64,000 nt of DNA, taken from Mycetocola tolaasinivorans (GTDB lineage: Bacteria > Actinomycetota > Actinomycetes > Actinomycetales > Microbacteriaceae). The notes under the pieces were generated by a model. That model saw nothing but the letters and a program-made list of their open reading frames with translations. It ran no database searches and had not been told where the DNA came from. Numbering within the stretch: position 1 is the stretch's first letter; every line of letters starts with the position of its first letter. The position numbers were made by a program, and so were the translations under genes. Positions 25,370 through 33,660 of this stretch are shown piece by piece. The stretch covers positions 186,001 through 250,000 of the forward strand of contig NZ_RCUX01000001.1 of NCBI RefSeq assembly GCF_003667565.1, written 5' to 3'.

Positions 25370-25400
25370 TTGAAAACACGAAAACGAAAGGGTGGTCAGC

Positions 25401-26240
25401 ATGACCAGCAACAAAACGTGGTTCATTACCGGCGCCGGCAGAGGGTTTGGTCGAATCTGGGCGCAGGCCGCACTCGAGCGTGGCGACCGCGTCGCCCTGA
25501 CCCTGCGTAACCCCGCGCAGGCCGCCGACCTGGTGGAGCGCTTCCCCGACACCGCACTCGCCCTCAAACTTGACGTGACCAACCGTGCCGAGGTGTTCGC
25601 CGCCGTGGCGACCGCCCACGACCACTTCGGCCGCCTCGACGTCATCGTAAACAACGCAGGCTTTGGCCAGATGGGCGCGATCGAGGAGGTCGACGAGGAC
25701 AGCATCCGCGCGAACTTCGAGACCAACGTGTTCGGCACGCTCTCGGTGATCCAGGCGGCGCTGCCGCTGCTGCGCGCCCAGGGGGCCGGGCACATCATCA
25801 ACCTCTCGAGCGTGGCGGGCATCGTTGCCGTCCCGACCGCCGGAATCTACGAGGGTGCGAAGTTTGCCGTCGAGGGAATCTCCGAGGCGCTCGCCGCAGA
25901 GGTGGCACAGTTTGGGGTCCGGGTGAGCATCGTTGAGCCGAGCGGCTACGCGACCGAGTTCCTGAGTGCGGGTTCGATCGGTTCGGCCCCGGCCATGACC
26001 GAGTACGACGCCCTCCGCGAGGAGCTCGCCGCCTCCCTCGGCGAGGGAGATCTTGGTGATCCCGCCGCGAGCGCCCCGGCGATCCTCGCCCTGGTGGATG
26101 CCGAGAAGCCGCCGCTGCGCCTGATGCTCGGCAACCTGCTGCCGTTCGTGAAGGACGTCTACGCCCAGCGCATTGCGACCTGGGAGGCCTGGGATCACGT
26201 GGCCCTCGCGGCTCATGGCAACACCGGATCGGAGGCGTAG
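25401..26240 (+). CDS. Short-chain dehydrogenase/reductase
   Basis: 279 aa from the ATG at 25401 (AAAGGGTGG upstream; an in-frame GTG at 25392 is less likely). NAD(P) motif TGAGRGFGRIWAQ (TGxxxGxG), NNAG motif, and active-site Ser with Tyr-x3-Lys in NLSSVAG...IYEGAKFAVEG. Belongs to the classical SDR group often annotated as ketoreductase/oxidoreductase. Controlled with the next gene by the divergent TetR gene. Substrate unknown. Confidence 0.9.
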   Translation: MTSNKTWFITGAGRGFGRIWAQAALERGDRVALTLRNPAQAADLVERFPDTALALKLDVTNRAEVFAAVATAHDHFGRLDVIVNNAGFGQMGAIEEVDEDSIRANFETNVFGTLSVIQAALPLLRAQGAGHIINLSSVAGIVAVPTAGIYEGAKFAVEGISEALAAEVAQFGVRVSIVEPSGYATEFLSAGSIGSAPAMTEYDALREELAASLGEGDLGDPAASAPAILALVDAEKPPLRLMLGNLLPFVKDVYAQRIATWEAWDHVALAAHGNTGSEA

Positions 26241-26241
26241 C

Positions 26242-27015
26242 ATGCAGCTCGCCGGAAGGACGGTCTTTGTGGCCGGAGGCACCTCGGGCCTCGGCCTGGC
26301 AACCGCTCGCTACTTCGCCGAGCGCGGGTCGAACGTGGTGGTGGGTGGCCGACGTGGCGACACCGCTCGCGAGATCGCGGCCGCGCTGCCGCACGCCATC
26401 GGCGTCGAACTCGACATCGCGAACCTGGATTCGGTTGAGGCGGCGGTAGCGCTGGCGCTGGCCGAGTTTGGGTCGATCGAGGCCAACGTCAATACCGCGG
26501 GCGTGAACAACACCGTGCCGCTGGTGGATGCCGAGGGGCGGGCGACCATCCGTCAGGCGGACTACCGTCGGGCCCTGATTCAGATGATCGACACCAACCT
26601 GCTGGGTACCTTCACGGTGTCCTCGGTGGTGGCCGAGGCGATGCTTGCCAACACTCCGACCGAGGAGGGCGAGCGTGGCGTGATCGTCAACACCTCCTCG
26701 GCCGCCGGGGTCGAGGGTTCGGCCACGATGACCGGCTATGCGGGCACCAAGGCCGGCATCATCGGCCTCACCCTGCCCGCGGCGCGCGACCTCGCGGGGC
26801 GTGGTATCCGTGTCAACACGATCGTCGCGGGCGGTTTTGATACCCCGATGCTCGGCCCGAGCGGCGATGAGCTGGCCGCGATCTCGAAGGTGATTCCCAA
26901 CCCGCAGCGCGTGGGCCGCCCAGACGAGTTCGCCGCACTGGCCGCGCACATCGTGGAGAACACCTACATTAACGGGGAGTCGATTCGGATCGACGGAGCC
27001 CTGCGGCTCGGCTAG
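26242..27015 (+). CDS. Short-chain dehydrogenase (3-hydroxyacyl-CoA dehydrogenase type II-like)
   Basis: 257 aa from the ATG at 26242, two bases past the previous stop; its GGAGGCG site lies in the end of the upstream gene, so the pair is co-translated. VAGGTSGLGLATARYF, LDIANLDSV, NTAGVN, and catalytic Ser/Tyr/Lys in NTSSAAG...GYAGTKAGIIG. The overall pattern, with LLGTFTVSSVVAEAM and DTPML, resembles HSD10-type 3-hydroxyacyl-CoA dehydrogenases. A fatty-acid or acyl-CoA role would fit the beta-ketoacyl synthase gene nearby. Confidence 0.85.
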   Translation: MQLAGRTVFVAGGTSGLGLATARYFAERGSNVVVGGRRGDTAREIAAALPHAIGVELDIANLDSVEAAVALALAEFGSIEANVNTAGVNNTVPLVDAEGRATIRQADYRRALIQMIDTNLLGTFTVSSVVAEAMLANTPTEEGERGVIVNTSSAAGVEGSATMTGYAGTKAGIIGLTLPAARDLAGRGIRVNTIVAGGFDTPMLGPSGDELAAISKVIPNPQRVGRPDEFAALAAHIVENTYINGESIRIDGALRLG

Positions 27016-27029
27016 ATTCGCCAGGGAAG

Positions 27030-27062
27030 CCCCGCGCCTCGTTTCTCGAGGTGCGGGGTTTT
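27030..27062 (+). terminator. Intrinsic terminator after SDR pair
   Basis: 12-bp stem CCCCGCGCCTCG with its complement (one G-U), loop TTTCT, then four T. It lies 15 bases past the stop. Confidence 0.88.
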
Positions 27063-27097
27063 GCGCTGCGGGATTCGTGTGACCGACGTCGCTCGGG

Positions 27098-27685
27098 CTA
27101 CTCGTGGAACGTCAGGACGCCCGCAAGGTCGAGGTCCGACCCGGAGCCACTTACGCCCGCCTGGGCGAGCAGAACCGCACCGAGCGCGGTGCTCCAGAAC
27201 GTGCGTACCTCGATGCCGACATCGCGCTGGATACTCCATCCGCGACGCCGGAGGAGGCGTTCAAGGTAGCGCTCGGAGCGTCGAAAGAGGAGGTCGAGGT
27301 GGGTGTCGACCGTGGGTGCGAGCTCGGGCTTGGCGATTCCGGCTGCTAGTGCGCGCGATACCGCGGGGAGCGCGGGGAGGGCGAGCGTGGTGCGCGCGAT
27401 CTTGCGGCGAATTGCGGCGGCATCGCCGGCCGAGTCGCCCACGCGGGAGAGGCGTTCAGAGTCGTGTAGGAGCCCGTAGAAGGCCGCGTGCACGAGCAGG
27501 GAGTCCTTCGAGCCGAAGTGATACGTCACCTGATTAGGAAAGACCCCGGCGGCCGCGGCGATCTCGGCCACGCTGACGTCGCCGCCCCCGCGCCCGATGC
27601 AGAGCTTCGCGGTCTCCTCGATCAGGCGATGCCGAGTGGAGACGGCATGCGTGGCCGCGGAGACGCTCTTCTGTCGTGCACTCAT
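27098..27685 (-). CDS. TetR family regulator, divergent from beta-ketoacyl synthase
   Basis: 195 aa. HTH: VSVAEIAAAAGVFPNQVTYHFGSKDSLLVHAAF (about residues 37-69), then a helical ligand domain. The divergent promoter carries two TTGTAT palindromes. Likely controls the lone beta-ketoacyl synthase gene and itself. Confidence 0.9.
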   Translation of the reverse strand: MSARQKSVSAATHAVSTRHRLIEETAKLCIGRGGGDVSVAEIAAAAGVFPNQVTYHFGSKDSLLVHAAFYGLLHDSERLSRVGDSAGDAAAIRRKIARTTLALPALPAVSRALAAGIAKPELAPTVDTHLDLLFRRSERYLERLLRRRGWSIQRDVGIEVRTFWSTALGAVLLAQAGVSGSGSDLDLAGVLTFHE

Positions 27686-27692
27686 AACTCAA

Positions 27693-27734
27693 TTGTATGT
27701 GATACAAATTAACACCTGGTTGTATGACGTACAA
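27693..27734. promoter_or_regulatory. Two TTGTAT palindromic operators
   Basis: TTGTAT-GTG-ATACAA (27693-27707, perfect) and TTGTAT-GAC-GTACAA (27720-27734, one mismatch), centres 27 bp apart, between the TetR and synthase genes. The first is eight bases from the TetR start, the second 20 bases from the synthase start, so each gene has its own site. Confidence 0.8.
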
Positions 27735-27754
27735 ATGAGATGAAGGGTGTCAGC

Positions 27755-28969
27755 ATGCAGAATCACACGGAGGTCGTCGTGACCGGGCTCGGCGCGATCA
27801 CCCCGCTCGGCGCAAACGTTTCCAAAACCTGGGAGGCGCTGCTCGCCGGTCGGTCGGGGATCCGGGCCGCCGACGCGATCGTTCCGGGGCTCGTGGCCGG
27901 TCTGGTCGCGGCGGATCCCGCCGAGAAACTCACCCCGGTGCAGGTGAAGCGGCTGGATCGCTCGCAGCAGTTTGCCGCGGTCGCGGCGGCCGAGGCATGG
28001 GCCGATGCGGGGTTCGAGAGTGTGGATCCGGAACGGCTGGCCGTGGCGATCGGCACCGGCATCGGCGGCGTCGAGTCGCTCCTGCGCGAGCACGACGTAC
28101 TGGCGGAGTCCGGGGTGCGCCGCGTCTCTCCGCGCACCGTTCCGATGCTGATGCCCAACGCTGCCGCCGCGGTGGTGAGCATCGAGTATGGCGCGCAGGC
28201 CGGCGTATACACGCCGGTTTCCGCGTGCTCCTCGGGCGCGGAGGCGATCGCGCTGGGGGCGCGGCTCATCCGAGCGGGGGAGGCGGACATCGTGATCGCC
28301 GGTGGCACCGAGGCTGCGATCACGCCCATCACCATCGCCGGATTCACCCAGGCGCGGGCGCTCGCAAAGCCTCTCGGCGATGCCGCGGAGGCCTCCCGGC
28401 CGTTCGCCACCGACCGCAACGGCTTTGTAATCGGGGAGGGCGCGGCGGTGGTCATCCTGGAGAGCGCCGCTCACGCGGCCGCCCGCAGTGCGCGCGTCCA
28501 CGCGGTGCTCGCCGGGGCGGGGATCGCCTCGGATGCCCACCATATGACGGCCCCGGCACCGGATGGCCGCGGCCAGATTCAGGCGATGCGTCGCTCTCTC
28601 GCCCAGGCGGTTCTGGAACCCGGCGGCATCGCCCACGTGAACGCCCACGCCACCGGCACCCCGGTGGGTGATGCGGCGGAGGCCCGCGCGATCGCCGAGG
28701 TGTTCGGCCCGGGCATCACGGTGACCGCCCCCAAGGGCGCGCTCGGCCACCTGTTCGGCGGGGCCGGCGCGATCGAGGCGCTGCTCACCGTGCTGGCGGT
28801 ACGTGACGGCGTCATCCCGCCCACCCACAACCTCACCCCGCAAAACCTGGACCCGGACATCGATCTCGACGTGGCCATCGAACGCCGCGATCTCCCGCAG
28901 CCCGCCGCCCTCAGCAACTCATTCGGGTTCGGTGGTCAGAACGTTTCGCTCGTGTTCAGGAGAGCCTGA
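27755..28969 (+). CDS. Beta-ketoacyl-ACP synthase (KAS II/FabF-like), stand-alone
   Basis: 404 aa from the ATG at 27755 (GAAGGG upstream). Thiolase-fold condensing enzyme with the Cys-His-His triad: nucleophile in PVSACSSGAEAI, then AHATGTPVGD and GALGHLFGGAGAIEALL; C-terminal NSFGFGGQN is conserved in KAS II. It condenses malonyl-ACP with an acyl-ACP. It is not beside fabD, fabH or acpP, and has its own TetR regulator, so it is probably a conditional paralogue for membrane lipid adjustment or a specialised product. Confidence 0.93.
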   Translation: MQNHTEVVVTGLGAITPLGANVSKTWEALLAGRSGIRAADAIVPGLVAGLVAADPAEKLTPVQVKRLDRSQQFAAVAAAEAWADAGFESVDPERLAVAIGTGIGGVESLLREHDVLAESGVRRVSPRTVPMLMPNAAAAVVSIEYGAQAGVYTPVSACSSGAEAIALGARLIRAGEADIVIAGGTEAAITPITIAGFTQARALAKPLGDAAEASRPFATDRNGFVIGEGAAVVILESAAHAAARSARVHAVLAGAGIASDAHHMTAPAPDGRGQIQAMRRSLAQAVLEPGGIAHVNAHATGTPVGDAAEARAIAEVFGPGITVTAPKGALGHLFGGAGAIEALLTVLAVRDGVIPPTHNLTPQNLDPDIDLDVAIERRDLPQPAALSNSFGFGGQNVSLVFRRA

Positions 28970-28978
28970 TCGACGCGT

Positions 28979-29023
28979 GAGCAGAGTGCCCGCCCCGGAA
29001 CTCCGGGACGGGGCGCTCTGCTC
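28979..29023. terminator. Long hairpin between convergent genes
   Basis: GAGCAGAG (28979-28986) with CTCTGCTC (29016-29023) continues inward through GCCC, CCGG and matching positions to a short AC loop, with one bulge. It serves the convergent synthase and siderophore-binding genes; T runs are absent. Confidence 0.7.
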
Positions 29024-29037
29024 AGGGTCTGGGCGTA

Positions 29038-30006
29038 CTACTGGATCTTCTTCAGCACGGTTTCGATCGAGTCGATGATGCCGAGGCTGTCGGAGTAGGA
29101 GCCGGAGAGGAAGTCCTGCGTGCCGATGCTGAGGCCGGCCTTGACCGCGGGGAGCTCCTGGTAGCCGGGCAGTGCGAAGAGCTTCTCGATGTTGTTGGCG
29201 GGGGTGCCGTCGTTGTTTTCGTAGTAGATGATCGCGTCGGCGTCGGTGAGGAGGTCGGTGCGCTCATAGGAGACCGACTGGTTTTCGCCGGCGGGCGTGT
29301 TGGCGGTGGCCGAGGCGAACCTGGCACCGAGGGCGGTCAGGACGGTACCCACCTGGGTCTTGTCGGAGTAGATCCAGTAGTTTCCGTCGTCGAAACCACC
29401 CTGGATCACGTCAAACTTCGTCTTTTCCAGCTGTGCCGCGTAGGTCTTCTTGACCTCGGCGATGCGGTCGTCATAGCGCTTCTTCAGCTCGGTGAACTTG
29501 GCCGGAGCGTTCACGAAGTCCGCGGTGTACTCGGGGTAGGTCGACCAGCTGCTGTTCTCATCGAAGGGCGCGTAGACGGTGGGGGCGATCGCGGCGAGCT
29601 TCGCGTAGGCGTCCTTCAGGTAGGGCACGTCCACACCCACGATGAGGTCCGGCTTGAGGGCGGCGATCTTCTCGAAGTTGACGGTGCCGCCCTTCACGAT
29701 CTTCTCGATCGGCTTCCACTTTCCGAGGTAGCGCTGCGGCACATACTCCTCGCCGCCATCCTCCACCCCGATCGGGGTCACCCCGAAGTCAAGCAACGAC
29801 TCGGTGGTGAACGAGTGGATCGAGACGATCCGCTCGGGGTGTGCGGGAATCTTCACCGAACCCTCGGCGGTCTTGACCGTGCGGGTTTCCGCGGCGGCGG
29901 AGGCATCGCCGCCCGGCGCGCTGGTGCCGCAGGCGGCGAGGGTCAGGGCGAGTGCCGCGCCGCCCAGGGCGAGCAGTGACTTTCGGAATCGGAACTGAGT
30001 CTTCAT
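29038..30006 (-). CDS. Iron-siderophore ABC transporter binding lipoprotein
   Basis: 322 aa. Lipoprotein signal with lipobox LAAC (about residues 23-26) after a hydrophobic core ALGGAALALTLA. Two-lobed FepB/FecB/BtuF fold: HPERIVSIHSFTTESLLDFGVTPIGVED, KPDLIVGVDVPYLKDAYAKLAAIAPTVY, long linking helix rich in Lys/Glu, then DADAIIYYENNDGT. It is anchored outside the membrane and would deliver ferric siderophore to the two permeases encoded upstream on the same strand. Between it and them are three imperfect GGAAAACnGGGTG repeats. Confidence 0.92.
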   Translation of the reverse strand: MKTQFRFRKSLLALGGAALALTLAACGTSAPGGDASAAAETRTVKTAEGSVKIPAHPERIVSIHSFTTESLLDFGVTPIGVEDGGEEYVPQRYLGKWKPIEKIVKGGTVNFEKIAALKPDLIVGVDVPYLKDAYAKLAAIAPTVYAPFDENSSWSTYPEYTADFVNAPAKFTELKKRYDDRIAEVKKTYAAQLEKTKFDVIQGGFDDGNYWIYSDKTQVGTVLTALGARFASATANTPAGENQSVSYERTDLLTDADAIIYYENNDGTPANNIEKLFALPGYQELPAVKAGLSIGTQDFLSGSYSDSLGIIDSIETVLKKIQ

Positions 30007-30077
30007 TGGTCCTTCTTCGATGGGGTGGGTGGGAGAAAACTGGGTGGGGAAAACCGGGTGAGGAAAACTGCCTGGGC

Positions 30078-31073
30078 CTAGCGGCGGCGCCCCTCGGCGA
30101 TGAGGAGCCAGACGAAGTAGCCGCCGCCGATGACCACGGTCACGAGGCCCACCGGCACGGGGGAGGGGAGCGCGTGCTGCGCGATCACGTCGGCGGCGAG
30201 TAGGAGCACGCCGCCGGTCAGGGCGGAGGGGAGGAACGCGATCCCGGGGGCCCCGGCGAGGCGACGGGCAATCTGCGGAGCGCTGAGCGCGACGAACGCG
30301 ATCGGGCCGGCGAATGAGGTCACCAGGGCGCTGAGGCCCACGCCCACGACGATCGCCGCGAGCCGGGTGCGTTCCACCGCGACGCCGAGCTGCGCGCCCG
30401 CATCATCGCCGAGTTCGAGGATGCGCAGCCCCGGGGTGATCAGGGTCGCCGCCGCGAACAGCACCAGGAGCGGCCACACGGCCAGCCCGAGCTGCGCGAG
30501 CGACGCCCTATCCAGCGACCCGGCACCCCAGAATCCGGCACCGACGGCCTGCTGCGTATCGGCGTGGATCAGCAGCCAGGTGTTGACCGAGGTGAGCATC
30601 GCGGTCACGCCGATACCGACCACGATCAGCCGGAACCCGACCATGCCGCCGCGGTAGGCGAGCAGATACACGGCCGCGGCGGTGAGGAGCCCGCCGATCA
30701 CGGCGCCGGTCGCGGTGGCCGCGGATCCGCCGATCTGGAGCACCAGCATCACCACCAGGGCACCCGTGTAGGCACCGGTGTCGAAGCCAATGATGTCCGG
30801 GCTGCCCAGCGGATTCCGGGTCAGCGACTGGAAGATCGCACCGGCGAGGCCCAGCGCCGCCCCAAACAGTAGCGCGGTGAGCGCGCGGGGGAGTCGCCAC
30901 TCGAGCACGATCGTGGACTCGATGCCGGTGGAGTTTCCGGTCAGCGCGGCCACCACCTGCCCGAGGCTCAGGCCGTACTCGCCGGTGGCGAGGGAATAGA
31001 GAAAGAGCGCGAGGCCCGTCGCCGCGAGAATCACCAGCGCCAGCAGCGCGCGGCGGTGCGTCCGGCGGGTCAC
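30078..31073 (-). CDS. FecCD-family iron-siderophore permease (second)
   Basis: 331 aa, about ten helices, with the FecCD/BtuC signatures WRLPRALTALLFGAALGLAGAIFQSLTRNPLGSPDIIGFDTGA and GPIAFVALSAPQIARRLAG, the loop that contacts the ATPase. FepG-type by order. Its GTG start overlaps the stop of the first permease by four bases. No ATPase gene is found in the cluster. Confidence 0.93.
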   Translation of the reverse strand: MTRRTHRRALLALVILAATGLALFLYSLATGEYGLSLGQVVAALTGNSTGIESTIVLEWRLPRALTALLFGAALGLAGAIFQSLTRNPLGSPDIIGFDTGAYTGALVVMLVLQIGGSAATATGAVIGGLLTAAAVYLLAYRGGMVGFRLIVVGIGVTAMLTSVNTWLLIHADTQQAVGAGFWGAGSLDRASLAQLGLAVWPLLVLFAAATLITPGLRILELGDDAGAQLGVAVERTRLAAIVVGVGLSALVTSFAGPIAFVALSAPQIARRLAGAPGIAFLPSALTGGVLLLAADVIAQHALPSPVPVGLVTVVIGGGYFVWLLIAEGRRR

Positions 31074-32137
31074 AGCCCCGCCACCCGGGAGCGGCGGACA
31101 AGGAGGATGAGCACCGGCGCGCCCACGAAGGCGGTCACCAGCCCCACCGGTAATTCGGCTGGCTGCATGATCAGCCGGCCGGCCACATCCGCGGCGAGCA
31201 GGAGGCAGGGGCCGAGCACCAGCGAATAGGCGAGAATCCAGCCCTGCGAGGGTCCCACGATCGAGCGCGCCACGTGGGGGATCATCAGCCCCACGAAAGC
31301 GATCGGCCCGACCAGTGCGGTGGCGGTACCGGCGAGCAGCGTCACGGCGAGGATCGCGAGGGTGCGGGTCAGGGTCGCGCGGTTGCCGAGCGAGGTCGCG
31401 AGATCATCCCCGAGGGCCAGGGCGTTCAGCCCGCGGGTTGCGATAATTGCCACGATGATGCCCGCGAGTAGCACGGGGGCCACGATTGCGGCGGCCGAGA
31501 GCGGCTGGGTGAGTAGGCTGCCGGAGCCCCACCCCATCATCTTCTGGAAGGTGGATGGATGCCCCAGCTGAATGGCCGAGGAGAGCCCGCCGAGGACGGC
31601 CGCCACACCCACCCCGGCAAGGGTCATTCGCAGCGCGGTGGCACCCTCGCGGGCGCTGGCACCGATCATCCACACCACCAGGGTCGCGATGATCGCGCCG
31701 GCGAGGGCGAGCCAGAGATACTGTCCGATCTCGCGCATACCGAGATAGGCGACGCCCACGGTCACCGCGAGTGCGGCACCGGCGTTGACGCCGAGGATTC
31801 CGGGATCGGCCAGCGGGTTACGGGTGAACGCCTGAATCACGCCGCCGGCCACGCCGAGAGCGGCCCCGGCGAGCAGACCCAGCACCGTGCGGGGCACGCG
31901 CAGGCCCGAGATGATGGCGCTGTCGTCCACGCTCGAGGGATCGATCAGCGCCGGCAGAATGTGGCCGAGCGGAATCGACTTCGCCCCGATCGCGATACTC
32001 AGCGCCGCCAGGACGACGAGTGCGGCGAACGTAAGAATCAGCCAGCCGATGCGCCAGGACGGGCGACGCGCGTGTGGGTGGGGTACGGAACGCGCCCCGG
32101 GAGCGGTCGCCGATTGATCGGGGGAGTGGGAGAACAC
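31070..32137 (-). CDS. FecCD-family iron-siderophore permease (first)
   Basis: 355 aa; a 30-residue hydrophilic N-terminus, then ten helices. LRVPRTVLGLLAGAALGVAGGVIQAFTRNPLADPGILGVNAGA and GPIAFVGLMIPHVARSIVGPSQGW match FepD-type permeases. First gene of the three-gene iron operon; an IdeR/DtxR-like box lies in its promoter, so it should be repressed when iron is plentiful. Confidence 0.93.
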   Translation of the reverse strand: MFSHSPDQSATAPGARSVPHPHARRPSWRIGWLILTFAALVVLAALSIAIGAKSIPLGHILPALIDPSSVDDSAIISGLRVPRTVLGLLAGAALGVAGGVIQAFTRNPLADPGILGVNAGAALAVTVGVAYLGMREIGQYLWLALAGAIIATLVVWMIGASAREGATALRMTLAGVGVAAVLGGLSSAIQLGHPSTFQKMMGWGSGSLLTQPLSAAAIVAPVLLAGIIVAIIATRGLNALALGDDLATSLGNRATLTRTLAILAVTLLAGTATALVGPIAFVGLMIPHVARSIVGPSQGWILAYSLVLGPCLLLAADVAGRLIMQPAELPVGLVTAFVGAPVLILLVRRSRVAGL

Positions 32138-32182
32138 AAACAGCTTTCTGCGTGGTGAGGATGCCGAAGCACGCGAAGTTTA

Positions 32183-32201
32183 TAAGGCTAGCCTTGCCTT
32201 G
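32183..32201 (-). promoter_or_regulatory. DtxR/IdeR-type iron box
   Basis: TAAGGCTAGCCTTGCCTTG matches the 19-bp DtxR consensus (TWAGGTTAGSCTAACCTWA) in most positions, with the conserved AGG-TAG-CCT core. It lies 46 bases upstream of the first permease start and next to TATAAAC, a likely -10 on the minus strand. Confidence 0.75.
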
Positions 32202-32276
32202 CTGTTTATACGATATGCCGCAATCCCGTGGCGCGACAAGGGGGATGAGCGCCAAGATATGTCGCGTAAACGACAC

Positions 32277-32310
32277 GACGCGGCGGTCCGGAGATACCGG
32301 CCGCCGCGTC
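32277..32310 (-). terminator. Hairpin after the alcohol dehydrogenase gene
   Basis: GACGCGGCGG (32277-32286) pairs perfectly with CCGCCGCGTC (32301-32310), and an inner CCGG/CCGG stem extends it past one bulged base. It lies about 40 bases past the dehydrogenase stop. There is no T run, so termination may be Rho-linked. Confidence 0.6.
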
Positions 32311-32347
32311 TATCGCGAATCCACCTATTTTCGAGGGGAGGGGCCCG

Positions 32348-33382
32348 TTACGGGGCGATCAAAACCTTCAGTGCGGTGCGCTCGTCCATCGCCACATACC
32401 CCGCAGGGACGTCCTCGATCGAGACGGTCTTATCGAACACACGGCCGGGGTTCACCGTGCCATCGAGCACGGCGGGCAGCAGCGTGCCGATGTACTTGCG
32501 CACGGGCGCGACGCCGCCGGTGAGGGTGACGTTCGGGCTAAACAGGACGCGGCCGGCCGGGGCCTCCGCATACTGCGGCACGCCCACACGGCTGATCGCG
32601 CCGCCGGGACGCACGACTCCCAGCGCCTGCTCGTACGCGGGCATGAAGCCCACGGCCTCGAGCACGCGGTGCGCGCCGTGGCCGCCGGAGAGCTCGCGCA
32701 CCTTCGCGATGCCCTCCTCGCCGCGCTCGGACACCACGTCGGTGGCGCCAAACTCGCGGCCCAGATCGGTGCGCGCCTGGTGGCGACCCATCAGGATGAT
32801 GCGCTCGGCACCCAGCTGCTTGGCCGCGAGTACGGCGAGCAGGCCCACCGCGCCATCGCCAATCACCGCGACGGTTTCGCCCGGGCGAACTCCAGCGGTG
32901 ACGGCCGCGTGATAGCCGGTGCCGTACACGTCGGAGAGCGTCAGCAGCGAGGGCAGCAGGGGGGAGTCCTCGGTGATTCCGGGCACGGGAACCAGGGTGC
33001 CGTCGGCGAACGGGACCCGGGTGGCCTCGCCCTGGCCGCCGCCCACGTTCTCATCTCCCCAGTCGCCACCGTGCAGGCAGGAGGTGAACAGGCCCTCGCG
33101 GCAGAACTCGCAGGTACCGTCCGACCACACAAACGGCGCGATCACGAAGTCGCCACGCTTCACCGTGTGCACGGCCGAGCCGGTGTCCTCCACGATACCG
33201 ATGAACTCGTGCCCGATCGCGCGCGGGTTGCCCGCGGGCTTGGAGTGGTACGGGTGGAGGTCCGATCCACAGATGCACGCGCGCACGATGCGCACGATCG
33301 CGTCGGTGGGGTCGATCAGGACGGGATCGGGCACGGTTTCGATGCGAATGTCGCCGGCTCCGTGAATGTATGTGGCGCGCAT
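32348..33382 (-). CDS. Zinc-dependent alcohol dehydrogenase (MDR family)
   Basis: 344 aa. Catalytic zinc ligands in RACICGSDLHPYH and GHEFIGIVED; structural zinc region GTCEFCREGLFTSCLHGG; NAD(P) motif VAVIGDGAVGLLAVLAAKQLGA. The pattern with DWGDENVGGGQGEATRVPFADGTLVPVPG is typical of the threonine-dehydrogenase-like group common in actinobacteria. It oxidises an alcohol or reduces an aldehyde. Single gene followed by a hairpin. In its leader CGCGAAG occurs twice in direct repeat (near 33437-33451). Confidence 0.9.
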   Translation of the reverse strand: MRATYIHGAGDIRIETVPDPVLIDPTDAIVRIVRACICGSDLHPYHSKPAGNPRAIGHEFIGIVEDTGSAVHTVKRGDFVIAPFVWSDGTCEFCREGLFTSCLHGGDWGDENVGGGQGEATRVPFADGTLVPVPGITEDSPLLPSLLTLSDVYGTGYHAAVTAGVRPGETVAVIGDGAVGLLAVLAAKQLGAERIILMGRHQARTDLGREFGATDVVSERGEEGIAKVRELSGGHGAHRVLEAVGFMPAYEQALGVVRPGGAISRVGVPQYAEAPAGRVLFSPNVTLTGGVAPVRKYIGTLLPAVLDGTVNPGRVFDKTVSIEDVPAGYVAMDERTALKVLIAP

Positions 33383-33660
33383 GGCTGCTCCTTCGTGCTG
33401 GTGGTCTCCCCGCGGGAGGCGCTGATTCCATTACATCGTGAACGCGAAGAAACGCGAAGTTTGTCCGCCATGTCCTCTTTGGCGAGCGGGCGACCCGGGT
33501 GGATCTACGCCGGGAAATCCGCGAATCAGGTGCCCCAGATAACGGCGACTAGCTATACCGGAAAACGGGATCTTTGTAGTGTCGCCAGCGGGGTCGCATC
33601 GCTCGGAAGAACGGGTGATCCCCATCTCCAGCAGCGCCGCAACGAGAAGAGGAATCCGCC

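Noticed and set aside
33383..33660. Possible riboswitch or sRNA in the gap between the dehydrogenase and binding-protein genes
   Set aside because: Only a short direct repeat and no conserved stem pattern or terminator were seen.
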